A DNA stretch of 64,000 nt from Bacillus sp. UNC41MFS5 (GCF_000686805.1 NZ_KK366018.1:99759-163758), one strand, 5' to 3'; positions 7,517 through 16,840 are shown, counted from the first letter of the stretch. Translations and numbers: made by a program. The notes: generated by a model not told the origin, from the letters alone.

Positions 7517-9469
7517 CTACAAGCAATGCATTTCACTTTCCACTTCATCCCATGGCACGGAATAGCCTTGTCCTTTGGAGCAAAAGATGGAAGACGATGT
7601 GTATTCCGGATCTGCATCCTTTTTGTAATTAATTCTTTCCATAACTTCATTTTGATTATGGCAAGGGTAATAACCGCCAAAAACTAGATTTAGAGAGCCT
7701 TTCCCTTGCGTAATCGAGGAGAACTGAGGGCCATAATTCATAAAGGTAGCAACAGGAACTTTGCCAGTTAATATGGTTTTATTTCCTTCGGTCATCGGAG
7801 GATTAAAGCTGCCGTGCGCATTTTGAATGTCTGTTAACACTTTTCCCATATGTTCTAAATTCAATCGGATTTTAAAATCATAAAATGGTTCCAGCAGAAT
7901 ATTGTTTGCTTTTTCAAGACCTTGCCGCAAAGCGCGGAAAGCTGCTTCCCTAAAGTCCCCGCCAGAAGTATGTTTGACATGGGCCCGTCCAGTTTCCAAG
8001 GTTATCTTCAGGTCGGTAAGGGGAGACCCAGTTAGTAATCCATGATGATCTCTTTCAAACAGGTGATTTTGAATAACGTTCTGTGTCCCAACAGGTAAAT
8101 CATCGGTATGACACACACTTTCGAAAGAAATTCCAGTGTTTCTCCCACAAGGCTCTAATTTAAGATGTACTTCGGCATAATGGCCAAGTGGCTCAAAATG
8201 ACCATAACCGATAACCGTTGAATCAATTGTTTCTTTATATAAGATTTCCGGATCTGCAAATGAGACATCAAAAGAAAAGCGTTCCTTAATTACATGTTTT
8301 AGAACTTCAAGTTGAATGACCCCCATGACATGGATGTGGATCTCTTGGGTGCGTTCTTCCCAGCTGACATTTAAAGCAGGGTCTTCAGCATTTAACATGT
8401 TAAAATACCTTAACACTTCTTTCACATTCATCGATGGTTCGAATAAAACCTTGGACTTTAGCGCAGAAACCATCTCGTATTCCGCTCTTTCTTCTAATGA
8501 CCCCAAACCATCTCCAGCTGAAGCGGCCGACAATCCTATTACAGCAAAAATATCTCCTGCCGATACTTGGTCGGCCGTTTTAAATTTATTTCCGTTATAA
8601 AGTCTAATTTGAGTAATTTTCTCGTGGAGAAGGTTCTCATCCACACTGTAATTTAATTCATCCCTTACTTTTAATGTCCCACGCAGTGCCTTAATAAACG
8701 TCATTCGTGTTCCTTTTTCATCATAGCGAATTTTGTAGACACGTCCGGCAAAGGGTTCTTCATTTGGATAATTTGTAATAGTTAATAGGTCCAGTTTTTC
8801 AAGAAAGCTTTCAACACCGATATCTTGTAAAGCAGATCCAATAGCACAAGGGAAAAGCTGATGCTCTTTTACAAGTTTCCTCATCGTTTCTAACCAAAGT
8901 TGGGGTTGATATCCGGACTCCATGTATATTTCCAAAAGGGATTCATTCCGCTCAGCAATAAATTCAATCAGTTCGTCATTCATTTCTCCATCCGTCAAAG
9001 TGTCAGTGATATCAAAAACCTCTGTTGTTAAGTAGCTGCGAATTTCGTTTAAAACTCGTGCGGCATCGGCACCCACACGATCAATTTTGTTGATAAAGAA
9101 AAATGTTGGGACATGATGTTTTTGCGAGAGATTCCAAACGGTTTCTGTGTGTCCTTCAATTCCTTCTACCGCACTAATAATCACTATGGCGTAATCCATC
9201 ACTTGAATCGCCCGTTCCATTTCGGGTGAAAAGTCGACATGTCCAGGAGTATCTATCAGATAATAGGTGGATTCGTTATATGAAAACACCGCCTGATCGG
9301 CAAATACTGTAATTCCTCGTTGTTTTTCTATGTGATGTGTATCAAGAAAGGTATCCTGATGATCGACACGACCTCTTTGTCTAATCGTTTTCGTATGGTA
9401 GAGCAGCTGTTCTGCCAATGTTGTTTTTCCAGCATCGACGTGAGCAAACATTCCTATCGTTTTTTTCAT
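7517..9469 (-). CDS. EF-G-like GTPase of the TetM/TetO ribosomal-protection family
   Basis: This protein has 650 residues. GTPase motifs are complete: AHVDAGKTT (G1, about 9-17), the RGITVFADQAVFSY switch I part, DTPGHVDF (G3, about 74) and INKIDR (G4, about 128). The later parts correspond to EF-G domains II to V, and the length matches Tet ribosomal protection proteins (about 640). Those proteins bind the ribosome and dislodge tetracycline. Chromosomal Bacillus paralogues of this kind are common, and their resistance activity is often untested. The ATG follows AGGTGGC. No attenuator leader peptide of the tetM kind was found upstream. I therefore call the family, not a resistance phenotype. 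Confidence 0.85.
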   Translation of the reverse strand: MKKTIGMFAHVDAGKTTLAEQLLYHTKTIRQRGRVDHQDTFLDTHHIEKQRGITVFADQAVFSYNESTYYLIDTPGHVDFSPEMERAIQVMDYAIVIISAVEGIEGHTETVWNLSQKHHVPTFFFINKIDRVGADAARVLNEIRSYLTTEVFDITDTLTDGEMNDELIEFIAERNESLLEIYMESGYQPQLWLETMRKLVKEHQLFPCAIGSALQDIGVESFLEKLDLLTITNYPNEEPFAGRVYKIRYDEKGTRMTFIKALRGTLKVRDELNYSVDENLLHEKITQIRLYNGNKFKTADQVSAGDIFAVIGLSAASAGDGLGSLEERAEYEMVSALKSKVLFEPSMNVKEVLRYFNMLNAEDPALNVSWEERTQEIHIHVMGVIQLEVLKHVIKERFSFDVSFADPEILYKETIDSTVIGYGHFEPLGHYAEVHLKLEPCGRNTGISFESVCHTDDLPVGTQNVIQNHLFERDHHGLLTGSPLTDLKITLETGRAHVKHTSGGDFREAAFRALRQGLEKANNILLEPFYDFKIRLNLEHMGKVLTDIQNAHGSFNPPMTEGNKTILTGKVPVATFMNYGPQFSSITQGKGSLNLVFGGYYPCHNQNEVMERINYKKDADPEYTSSSIFCSKGQGYSVPWDEVESEMHCL

Positions 9470-9551
9470 TGTGCCACCTCTAATGTTACTATCTATATAT
9501 CATAATTATTATAGCAAAACAGTTTCCCATGTTACTTGATAATTACGTGTA

Positions 9552-9590
9552 TAAAAAAAGAAAAACACGGCTAAAGATAACCGTGTTTCT
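9552..9590 (-). terminator. Rho-independent terminator of the DUF3231 gene
   Basis: Stem AAACACGG / CCGTGTTT (9563-9570, 9581-9588). On the minus strand it is followed by TTCTTTTTTTA. It lies between the DUF3231 gene and the EF-G-like gene, so the latter needs its own promoter. Confidence 0.85.
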
Positions 9591-9604
9591 TAAACGACAT
9601 ATTT

Positions 9605-10117
9605 TTAACAATCGTGGTGTTTATTAAGGTGTAATGGAGGGGGGATTAACCAGCCTTTTTCTTTATTTAAACGCAGGACCTTTCCTCCAAGCGCAACCTT
9701 TTGATTATGAAATTGCGCATACATCAATGCTACATCTTCTCTTATTGATTTACCGATTGCCTGACTGCATAATACTAAACCGGCTGCTATATCAGCAGAA
9801 AGTGTTGCTGCAATAGCCGGGTCGGGAATTCTTGCTCCAACAGGAATTTCTTCTAGGCATGCTTCAGGAGGCTCAGGTGCTGCTGGTGGTAAGCCAATAC
9901 CATTTTCTTTTAAAAGTTCTTCCACTTGTTTCTTTTCCTGCTGGCCGATTTCAATTGCTTCAACTAATAATTTCTTTAAATCATCGTCACCGGCATGATT
10001 TAACAACGTCTGATATCCAGCAATCATACCGTTTCCAACTAATTGTGATGACCAAATATCAAAGACTTCACCGTAGTGCAATGGCTCTTCTTTCGGATTT
10101 CCACTTAATATTCCCAT
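9605..10117 (-). CDS. DUF3231 family protein
   Basis: The protein has 170 residues from the ATG at 10117, preceded by GGAGGG; an in-frame ATG 16 codons upstream has no such site. The sequence MGILSGNPKEEPLHYGEVFD, the central LPPAAPEPPEACLEEIPVGA and the end GWLIPPPLHLNK are the hallmark stretches of the DUF3231 family of Bacillaceae. Many of these proteins carry two copies of the domain; this one has a single copy. The fold is a ferritin-like helical bundle by its pattern, but no metal site was recognised. Members occur in spore formers, and their role is unknown. It is a single-gene unit with its own terminator. Confidence 0.85.
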   Translation of the reverse strand: MGILSGNPKEEPLHYGEVFDIWSSQLVGNGMIAGYQTLLNHAGDDDLKKLLVEAIEIGQQEKKQVEELLKENGIGLPPAAPEPPEACLEEIPVGARIPDPAIAATLSADIAAGLVLCSQAIGKSIREDVALMYAQFHNQKVALGGKVLRLNKEKGWLIPPPLHLNKHHDC

Positions 10118-10375
10118 CGTTGCCCTCCTCAGTGTATAAGTAAGTTTATTCATACAAAGTGCCACCTTCCCTTTAACACAGCACCTCTATATATTGTCCG
10201 GATAATCAAAACTTCATGTAGTTGCTTTTTTGTTGGAAGAAAATAAAAGACATGTCCGAAATATGAATTCAATCCATATTAATGAACGTGACTGCGAGGT
10301 TTAGCCAATCCCATAAAACCCTGAAAAGGTTGTTTTTTTTGCTCATTTTTAAAGGAAAATTGCCATTTATATATA

Positions 10376-10480
10376 TTCGCTGATAGAATCTAAAAATCCG
10401 CTGATTGAATGTATAAATTCGCTGATTAAACCGTAGAATTCGCTGATAGAACCTTATAATCCGCCGTTAGAAAGAACTAA
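10376..10480. repeat. 21-bp tandem repeat, five copies
   Basis: Five diverged units of exactly 21 bp start at 10376, 10397, 10418, 10439 and 10460. Each begins T(T/C)CGC(T/C)G(A/T)T and ends in an AT-rich tail. The period equals seven codons, but every plus-strand frame has a stop and there is no start with a ribosome site. The rest of the 10118-10798 interval is AT-rich, and I see no gene in it. Confidence 0.8.
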
Positions 10481-10798
10481 TTACCAGTTAGGCTACCTTT
10501 CGTATGTAAAAAAATCATAAATACTCTATTATTTATATTAATATGATTAAATTTGATCAGAGAATGCAAAATAAAAGAGGTTAGAGAACTTAATATGATT
10601 GGTCCTGCCAGCAGACCTATATTGCCCTCGGAAATATGATCAACGAAACGTCCTAAAACAAGAAAAACAACTAACCTGATTCATTTCCCTACTAACTTAT
10701 ACTATACCTAGTGATTTTCAAATATAAAAACAGGGTTTTTTAATCTTGATGTCGAAACACTGAATTAAAGGAACATAAACAAATAAAGGGGAATGAAT

Positions 10799-11671
10799 AT
10801 GCTCGAAGAAGGATACATTGATGTAACCGGGGGAAGGGTTGCGTATCAACTTTTTAATAAAAACGCTGAAGGAACTCCGGTAATTATTCTGCACGGTGGG
10901 CCAGGATCATCCTGCTATTCGCTTCAAGGTTTAAAGGCTCTGTCAGAGGAACGGCCCGTAATCTTTTACGATCAATTAGGATGCGGGAAATCAGATCGGC
11001 CAACTGATCCAACATTATGGAGAATTGAAAGATTTGTTGAGGAGTTGGGCCAGGTGAGACAAGCCCTCAAGCTTAAAGAAGTGCATATTCTTGGCCATTC
11101 CTGGGGGACAACGCTCGCAGCAGCCTATTGCTTGACCAAACCTAATGGTGTGAAAAGTGTTATTTTTTCAAGTCCATGTTTAAGTGCCCCTTTATGGGAG
11201 CAGGATCAAAGACGTAACCTTGAGAAGTTGCCTCAAGAAATTCAGGAAACCATTAAAAGATGCGAAGAAAATGGTACGACTGATTCAGAGGATTTTAAAA
11301 AGGCAACAGAAGAATTTAACAAAACCTTTGTCTGCCGTTTAGATCCATATCCAGAATGGTTAAAGAAAGGCTCTCAAAATAGAAATCCTGAAGTATACAA
11401 TATCATGTGGGGACCTTCTGAATTTACCGTTCTCGGGAATTTGAAAGAATTTGATTGTACAGCACAGTTAAAGGAAATCACCTGTCCAACACTATATACT
11501 TGCGGTCGGTTTGATGAGGCTACTCCAGAAACAACACAGTACTACAGCAGTTTAACTCCAGGTTCATCGTTCCATGTCTATGAGCACAGTGCTCATATGC
11601 CGTATGTGGAGGAGCCGGATGAGTTTTTGAGAGTGTCAGGGGACTGCCTGAGAAAAAGTGACTCTCTTTAA
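10799..11671 (+). CDS. Alpha/beta hydrolase, proline iminopeptidase-type (S33)
   Basis: The protein has 290 residues from the ATG at 10799, which follows AAAGGGG at 7 nt; the ATG two codons earlier is too close to it. The N-terminal oxyanion motif LHGGPGSSCYSL is diagnostic of the prolyl aminopeptidase group of S33. The nucleophile elbow is GHSWGTT (Ser about 104). The acid is probably Asp in GRFDEATP, and the base is His in EHSAHMPYVEEP. Such enzymes release N-terminal proline from peptides; some act on other amides or lactones. It is cytoplasmic, with no signal peptide. It stands alone with its own upstream region. Confidence 0.85.
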   Translation: MLEEGYIDVTGGRVAYQLFNKNAEGTPVIILHGGPGSSCYSLQGLKALSEERPVIFYDQLGCGKSDRPTDPTLWRIERFVEELGQVRQALKLKEVHILGHSWGTTLAAAYCLTKPNGVKSVIFSSPCLSAPLWEQDQRRNLEKLPQEIQETIKRCEENGTTDSEDFKKATEEFNKTFVCRLDPYPEWLKKGSQNRNPEVYNIMWGPSEFTVLGNLKEFDCTAQLKEITCPTLYTCGRFDEATPETTQYYSSLTPGSSFHVYEHSAHMPYVEEPDEFLRVSGDCLRKSDSL

Positions 11672-11699
11672 ATTCAAAAACTTGATTAAAATCATTGGG

Positions 11700-11731
11700 G
11701 AGGGCGTTTTTACTTTATGTGAAGCGCCCTC
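11700..11731 (+). terminator. Possible weak terminator after the hydrolase gene
   Basis: GAGGGCG / CGCCCTC stem (11700-11706, 11725-11731) with a T-rich 18-nt loop. The downstream tract TCCTTACCTTATT is only partly T-rich, so termination is uncertain. Confidence 0.4.
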
Positions 11732-11827
11732 TCCTTACCTTATTAATGATTTCCAATAAAAACCACAAGACAAATGAAAACGCTTCCAGTAAAATAAAAA
11801 GTAAGAAGAGCGAAAGGGGACATAACC

Positions 11828-11959
11828 ATGGAACTTTTATTTGAACAATGTAAACATAACCAGGCGGAAGAACCTTGTGATGAATGTAACCCTAAAAAAG
11901 AAGAGGAAGAAAAAGTTGATATCTATGAATATGACTATCATTTAAGATTGTGGTTTTAA
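11828..11959 (+). CDS. Small hypothetical protein of 43 residues
   Basis: The ATG at 11828 opens a 43-codon frame that begins MELLFEQCKHNQ and ends YDYHLRLWF. AAAGGGGA lies 8-9 nt upstream. The protein has three cysteines (QCKHN, PCDEC), a KKEEEEK charged stretch and an aromatic tail. The C-x-x-C pair could bind metal. A terminator follows at 12024 and an intergenic gap precedes it, so it looks like its own small transcription unit. Codon use resembles the neighbours. The family is not recognised. Short length is the main doubt. Confidence 0.55.
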   Translation: MELLFEQCKHNQAEEPCDECNPKKEEEEKVDIYEYDYHLRLWF

Positions 11960-12023
11960 TAAAAAGAGATCTTCCTTTTGAAGATGGTAATGACTACTTG
12001 AGCTGAAAATTATAATAAATCAA

Positions 12024-12053
12024 AAAACTCGTTGATTTTTGGACGAGTTTTTA
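12024..12053 (+). terminator. Rho-independent terminator after the 43-residue gene
   Basis: Stem AAAACTCGT / ACGAGTTTT with a 10-nt loop, then TTATTTG. Confidence 0.85.
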
Positions 12054-12119
12054 TTTGTTTGAATAAGTACTTGTGTTAACATGAAATGAGTAAATTTACA
12101 GAATCCAGAGGAAATAACG

Positions 12120-15100
12120 ATGAAAATAAATGAATTAATTGCCAATAATATTAACAAATTAAATGCAGAACTACCTATTGATAAATCACTAGGAATTGCC
12201 GGTTTGTCTGGATCTGGTAAAACAACGTTTTGTCAAACGATTGGTGAAGAATCCAAAAAGCGACTCGTTTCTTTATTGCCAAAGTCTGAATATCAGTACT
12301 TATTTTCCAATATCATGGAAACCAATTTTAGTGCCATTAAGATGAAAGAGATACCTTTGGTCCTTTTTCTCGGAAAATCATCGATTTCATCCAATCCCCG
12401 GTCAACCATCGGCACTCATACTGGCGTTTTTAAAGAAATTCGAGAATGTATAGCTCAGAAATATAATCTGTCACCAGAAGTATTTTCCTTTAATAATGAA
12501 TTAGGCTGGTGTTCGGCTTGTAAAGGACGCGGAACCACGAAAAATGTCGAATGTCCCAAGTGCAATGGGAAGCGCTTTAATCAAGAAGTGGAGCAATATA
12601 AAATTGAATTATTTGATCAACTACATAGTATTTCCGATATCAATAACTTAAGTATTGAATCCATTCTGTCCCTATCAGACGTATTACATATTAGTGAGGC
12701 TAAACAACATATTCTTCAAAATATTATCAATATGAATATTGGTTATTTAACACTAGATCGGATCATAGGTACTTTGTCAGGAGGAGAATTAACACGACTT
12801 TACCTGGCTGAATTCATGGCAGCAAGTGTTGATACCGTTATTATTATTGATGAAATCTCCGTTGGTCTGGATCGTCAAACATTATTGAAAATCCTAGAAC
12901 AGATCAAACAATTAGGCTATAAGAATCAAATTTGGCTGATTGATCATTCGGATACGGTCCTTGACGCTACTGACGAACAATTGTTCTTTGGCCCTGGCAG
13001 TGGCAAATATGGAGGTAAAATTGTCGAGGAATCACCACGTCCTAAGCCTATTCTGTGGGACCGGATCCAGGACAATCCAACAGAATACTATCAATTTAAG
13101 GACCTTTACTGTCGCAATATCCAAATGGCTGAAATTCAGATCCCGAAAAATAGATTGGTAACTTTTACAGGGGAATCTGGGTGTGGGAAATCTACACTGG
13201 TTAATGAGTGTATCGCAAAAGATTTTCTGCAGCGCTATCCAAAAGATAAACTGGTCATTGTGGGGCAAGACCGAAATCAATCCATTACCAGCCGGTCAAC
13301 CGTTGCGACATTTCTTGATATAAAAAAGAAACTTACAAAATATAGTGAAGAAATTGATGATATTTTTCAGCGTTCGATTGAGGATATTATCGATGAGCTG
13401 CCAAATGAGGATATCGCACATAAACGTTTGAGCTTATTGATCAAACTGGGTCTTGGGTATTTAACGTTGGAAAGAAAGACACAAACCTTATCGACGGGTG
13501 AATTTCAATGTGTTCACTTAGTTTCGGAGCTGTTTGGGAGCTCAAGACATCCACATACGATGTTTATTTTTGATGAACCTTCAAAAGGGTTATCTCAAAA
13601 TATTTTAAACCAATTTATTGATAGTGTAAGAGTTATCCTTGAAGATGCTACTGTTTCCATCATGATGATTGAACATAATGACTATATGTTAGATAGCTCT
13701 GATTTTATCGTTGATTTTGGTAAAAGACAGCTTGAACCTGTGGAACATCTTGATGTTGCCAGTCATGACGAGTATTATCGCCAAAGAAACAAAGAAGTTG
13801 AAGTGTCACCAGAGCAAATTTCTTCCACTCTTAAGTCAAAAACCGGCATTCACTACTTAACAGAAAATCATATGAGCTATTTTAAGAATGCAGAAAACAT
13901 CTATAAGGGCGGCATCTTAAAAAGCTTATCATCAATGGCTCGTCTGATTTATGCTGAATACGAATCTGACACCATTGCACCCGTCATCGCCATTGATCTT
14001 GAAAGGCATTTATATAGTCAATATAGTTTTCTCTATGAGATAGGGGGATTGATCAACCATATCGTGGCTGCTCATCCAATCAATAAAGATACAAGAAGCT
14101 TCGATTTCTATCATCAAGACAATCATTGTCCATCCTGTTCTGGGCGCCGGGTCATTGAAAAATTTGATTTTGATGTGGTCATTCAAGACAAAACCGTACC
14201 ATTTTGGGATGGCTTATTACATCCGGACGTGATGGAAGTATTAAAATACTATCAATATCCAAAATTGCAATTTCTCTTTGATGAGATCAAGAATGAACTT
14301 GGTCAAGACATTAGTAAAAGCTTTAATGAGATGACAGAAGCAGAAAAGCATACCTTTTTATATGGATATTGGGAAAAGTCCTTTTATGATAAAGCGGGCA
14401 AGGCTTCGAGAACATGGGAAGGCTTTAATTTCATCATTGGGCGTTATATGTTTATTTCGAAATCGATTATTAAAGAGCAGATGAAGGCATCCAAAGAAAT
14501 GATTACCTGTCCAGTTTGTCAAGGAACCGTGCTTAAACATCATAAAAAACTATTATTTGGGGATACGGATATTCGCGACCTTATTCAGCTGCCGATTGAT
14601 CAAGTTTTAAAAATAGTCGGGAAGTTACCAGAACTCGAAAAGCTAAAAGCGATTGTTGGCGGCGAAATGACACTAACCGAAGATGTCTCGTTACTTCCTC
14701 GGGAAATACAAGTTGCGCTGAAAATGCTTGAACTAGAACTTGCAAGCTTTTCCCACTATGAAGTGGTTTTACAAAATGCCTTACCTTTCTGGGGCAGTAT
14801 TAAAGGCAATGTGGAATCCATTATCAGCAAGAATCAACTCACCATTTGTGATTTTGCTAACATCTTCGAAACGAGAGAAACGATCATTGATAAGTATTTC
14901 ACCAATGGTAAATACAAGAAACTCACCTATGTGTATGAGGCGTTTGGATACAAAAAAATTGTTACACAAATTAACAAAATTAAGGCGAGTCTTCCCTGTC
15001 CATTTTGTAAAGGGAAGAAAGTCATTTCAGAAGATAATCTCCATGATGGCGTCCATAAATTATCCATCCCATGTGTGCGATGTTCTGCAAGCGGCATCAA

Positions 15101-15284
15101 TGACGAAGGGCGGAAAGAAATCGTCGAAGGTATTGATGTGCAAACATGGTTGACTGGAAAAGTAAGTGATGTGGTTCCAGAATGCATGGAATCTGTCGCA
15201 GAGATTCCCATTTTCAATCGTATTCGTGAGTTGAATAAGCGAGATATGATGGCGGTTTACCAAAACCTTGAGCAAAAAAAGTAA
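12120..15284 (+). CDS. Large UvrA-like ABC ATPase with an additional C-terminal zinc-finger module
   Basis: This protein has 1054 residues. The first nucleotide-binding domain has Walker A GLSGSGKTT (about 30-38), a UvrA-type zinc element with two CxxC pairs (CSACKGRG and CPKCNGKR, about 138-160), signature LSGGELTRL (about 222) and Walker B VIIIDEISVGLD. The second has GESGCGKST (about 351), a changed signature LSTGEF, and FIFDEPSKGL. UvrA normally ends near here. This protein continues for about 450 residues with more CxxC elements (CPSCSGRR about 670, CPVCQG about 796, CPFCKGKK about 960, CVRC about 984) that resemble the UvrA insertion region but lack Walker motifs. UvrA proper recognises DNA damage; this paralogue could act in DNA repair, drug self-protection or defence. 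No UvrB/UvrC gene is nearby. Confidence 0.8.
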   Translation: MKINELIANNINKLNAELPIDKSLGIAGLSGSGKTTFCQTIGEESKKRLVSLLPKSEYQYLFSNIMETNFSAIKMKEIPLVLFLGKSSISSNPRSTIGTHTGVFKEIRECIAQKYNLSPEVFSFNNELGWCSACKGRGTTKNVECPKCNGKRFNQEVEQYKIELFDQLHSISDINNLSIESILSLSDVLHISEAKQHILQNIINMNIGYLTLDRIIGTLSGGELTRLYLAEFMAASVDTVIIIDEISVGLDRQTLLKILEQIKQLGYKNQIWLIDHSDTVLDATDEQLFFGPGSGKYGGKIVEESPRPKPILWDRIQDNPTEYYQFKDLYCRNIQMAEIQIPKNRLVTFTGESGCGKSTLVNECIAKDFLQRYPKDKLVIVGQDRNQSITSRSTVATFLDIKKKLTKYSEEIDDIFQRSIEDIIDELPNEDIAHKRLSLLIKLGLGYLTLERKTQTLSTGEFQCVHLVSELFGSSRHPHTMFIFDEPSKGLSQNILNQFIDSVRVILEDATVSIMMIEHNDYMLDSSDFIVDFGKRQLEPVEHLDVASHDEYYRQRNKEVEVSPEQISSTLKSKTGIHYLTENHMSYFKNAENIYKGGILKSLSSMARLIYAEYESDTIAPVIAIDLERHLYSQYSFLYEIGGLINHIVAAHPINKDTRSFDFYHQDNHCPSCSGRRVIEKFDFDVVIQDKTVPFWDGLLHPDVMEVLKYYQYPKLQFLFDEIKNELGQDISKSFNEMTEAEKHTFLYGYWEKSFYDKAGKASRTWEGFNFIIGRYMFISKSIIKEQMKASKEMITCPVCQGTVLKHHKKLLFGDTDIRDLIQLPIDQVLKIVGKLPELEKLKAIVGGEMTLTEDVSLLPREIQVALKMLELELASFSHYEVVLQNALPFWGSIKGNVESIISKNQLTICDFANIFETRETIIDKYFTNGKYKKLTYVYEAFGYKKIVTQINKIKASLPCPFCKGKKVISEDNLHDGVHKLSIPCVRCSASGINDEGRKEIVEGIDVQTWLTGKVSDVVPECMESVAEIPIFNRIRELNKRDMMAVYQNLEQKK

Positions 15285-15301
15285 TATTTGAGCAAAAAAA
15301 T

Positions 15302-15338
15302 AAACGCATTTGCCACCATAAATGGCAAATGCGTTTTG
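15302..15338. terminator. Bidirectional terminator between the UvrA-like gene and narK
   Basis: Stem AAACGCATTTGCC / GGCAAATGCGTTT with a 9-nt loop, placed between two convergent genes and followed by a T-rich tract on both strands. Confidence 0.88.
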
Positions 15339-15340
15339 TG

Positions 15341-16546
15341 TTAATTTTTTAATGAGACTTCCTTCGTTGACCAAGTTTTTCGCCATGACACTTGTGCTAT
15401 AAATAACACTATTAATGCGGCAACTCCAATCCCAGTATAAACCATAAAGCCCGTTCCATAAGATCCAGTTACTTCTTTAAGAGTTCCTAATATATTGGGA
15501 ACGAAAAATCCGCCAACCCCGCCGGCCGCTCCTACGATCCCAGTTATCATCCCAATTTCTTCTTGAAAACGCTGCGGAACCAATTGAAAGACTGCTCCAT
15601 TTCCCATTCCCAAGCAGAGCATTCCGATGAACAATAAAGTGGTCACAACAGCCAAAGGAGGGAGCTGGCTCACGCCAAACATACTGAGCGCAACACCGAT
15701 AAATAGAAAGGTGAGAAGGCGGACACCGCCGATTTTATCAGCAATAAAACCACCAACCGGGCGGAAAAAGCTCCCTGCTGCCACACAGAGTGTGACAAAA
15801 TCTCCTGCCGTTACTTTAGATAAATCATATTGATCCACAAAAAAGATGCTTAGGAAACTGGATAAACCTACAAATCCCCCGAAGGTAACACTGTAAAGCA
15901 AACAAAAATACCATGTGTCCTTTTGTTTAAAAACTTTCAAATATTCAATGACTGGTTTTGGTGCTGGTTGGGACGGCGCATCTTTTGCCAAAAAGATATA
16001 CAAGAGAAATACAATTAATAGAGGTATAAGTGCTAATCCCAAGACATTGTGCCAGCCCATTTGTTCCGCTATTCGCGGTCCAAATAAGGTGGCAAACAGT
16101 GTTCCGCTGTTCCCAGCCCCGGCAATTCCCATTGCCAGCCCTTGTAAATGCGGCGGGTACCATCTGCTTGCCATCGGGATGGCTGCAGCAAAACTCGCAC
16201 CTGCCACACCAAGAAGAATCCCGATCATATAAAGTTCAGTTAAGGTTTGACCAAATAACCAACCCCATACTAGTGGGATGATGGTCACGAGCATCCCGCT
16301 GATTGCCGTTTTCCGTGGCCCGATTCGATCTGTTAAAACCCCCAGGATAATCCGGAAAAACGATCCGCTTAAGATTGGAAGTGCAACGATAAAACCCTTC
16401 TGTGAGGGGGTTAGTCCAAAATCCTTTGTAATATATACCCCCAGAGCCCCTAAAATAACCCAAATCATGAAACTAACATCAAAGTATAAAAATGAAGCTG
16501 CTAACGATGGTGTATGTCCGCTTTTTCTTAAATCTGATAACTTCAT
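15341..16546 (-). CDS. narK: Nitrate/nitrite MFS transporter (NarK/NasA type)
   Basis: The protein has 401 residues from the ATG at 16546, preceded by AAAGGGG; an earlier in-frame ATG lacks a ribosome site. It has twelve hydrophobic helices. The nitrate-porter family signs are [17 protein letters not shown] between helices 2 and 3, the glycine-rich [20 protein letters not shown] and [18 protein letters not shown], and in the second half [18 protein letters not shown] and [19 protein letters not shown]. These are the nitrate-signature glycine helices. It is divergent from nasB and shares a 385-bp control region with TnrA-type boxes, so its job is most likely nitrate uptake for assimilation. 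Confidence 0.92.
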   Translation of the reverse strand: MKLSDLRKSGHTPSLAASFLYFDVSFMIWVILGALGVYITKDFGLTPSQKGFIVALPILSGSFFRIILGVLTDRIGPRKTAISGMLVTIIPLVWGWLFGQTLTELYMIGILLGVAGASFAAAIPMASRWYPPHLQGLAMGIAGAGNSGTLFATLFGPRIAEQMGWHNVLGLALIPLLIVFLLYIFLAKDAPSQPAPKPVIEYLKVFKQKDTWYFCLLYSVTFGGFVGLSSFLSIFFVDQYDLSKVTAGDFVTLCVAAGSFFRPVGGFIADKIGGVRLLTFLFIGVALSMFGVSQLPPLAVVTTLLFIGMLCLGMGNGAVFQLVPQRFQEEIGMITGIVGAAGGVGGFFVPNILGTLKEVTGSYGTGFMVYTGIGVAALIVLFIAQVSWRKTWSTKEVSLKN

Positions 16547-16793
16547 AAGGTTGTACCCCTTTCTAGAAAACATTTTTAGTATGAATCATAGTGATTTTTC
16601 AAACCAGTAATTTAATCATTATTACCATTCAAAACAGCTATCTTTTGAAAACATTACCCTTATTAGTAAAACCAAAAATGAAGCTAAACTGATATTGTTT
16701 TTCATCCCTTTTCCTCCTTAACCTGCTTTGGTATTTGTGTTTCTCTTGCTTTGTTCAACAATAGCCTACGTTGAAGGAAGATGTCTCCTTTTA

Positions 16794-16810
16794 TGTTAGA
16801 TACTCTAACA
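16794..16810. promoter_or_regulatory. TnrA/GlnR-type box 1 in the narK-nasB control region
   Basis: The 17-bp palindrome TGTTAGATACTCTAACA fits the TnrA/GlnR consensus TGTNA-N7-TNACA at every fixed base. Being palindromic it could serve narK, nasB or both. Confidence 0.75.
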
Positions 16811-16823
16811 CGGAAACTTATCG

Positions 16824-16840
16824 TGTTAGAAAATGTTACA
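16824..16840. promoter_or_regulatory. TnrA/GlnR-type box 2, upstream of nasB
   Basis: TGTTAGAAAATGTTACA fits TGTNA-N7-TNACA fully. Its centre at 16832 is about 50 nt before the start expected from a TAATAG -10 at 16872-16877. That is the distance used by TnrA-activated promoters such as nrgAB. Activation of nasB under nitrogen limitation is inferred. Confidence 0.78.

Noticed and set aside
7517..9469. Naming the EF-G-like gene as tetracycline resistance
   Set aside because: Family membership is clear, but no class-specific feature, leader peptide or transfer context supports a resistance phenotype.
15915..16281. Plus-strand open frames opposite narK
   Set aside because: They are shadows of the narK coding strand with no ribosome site or protein-like composition.
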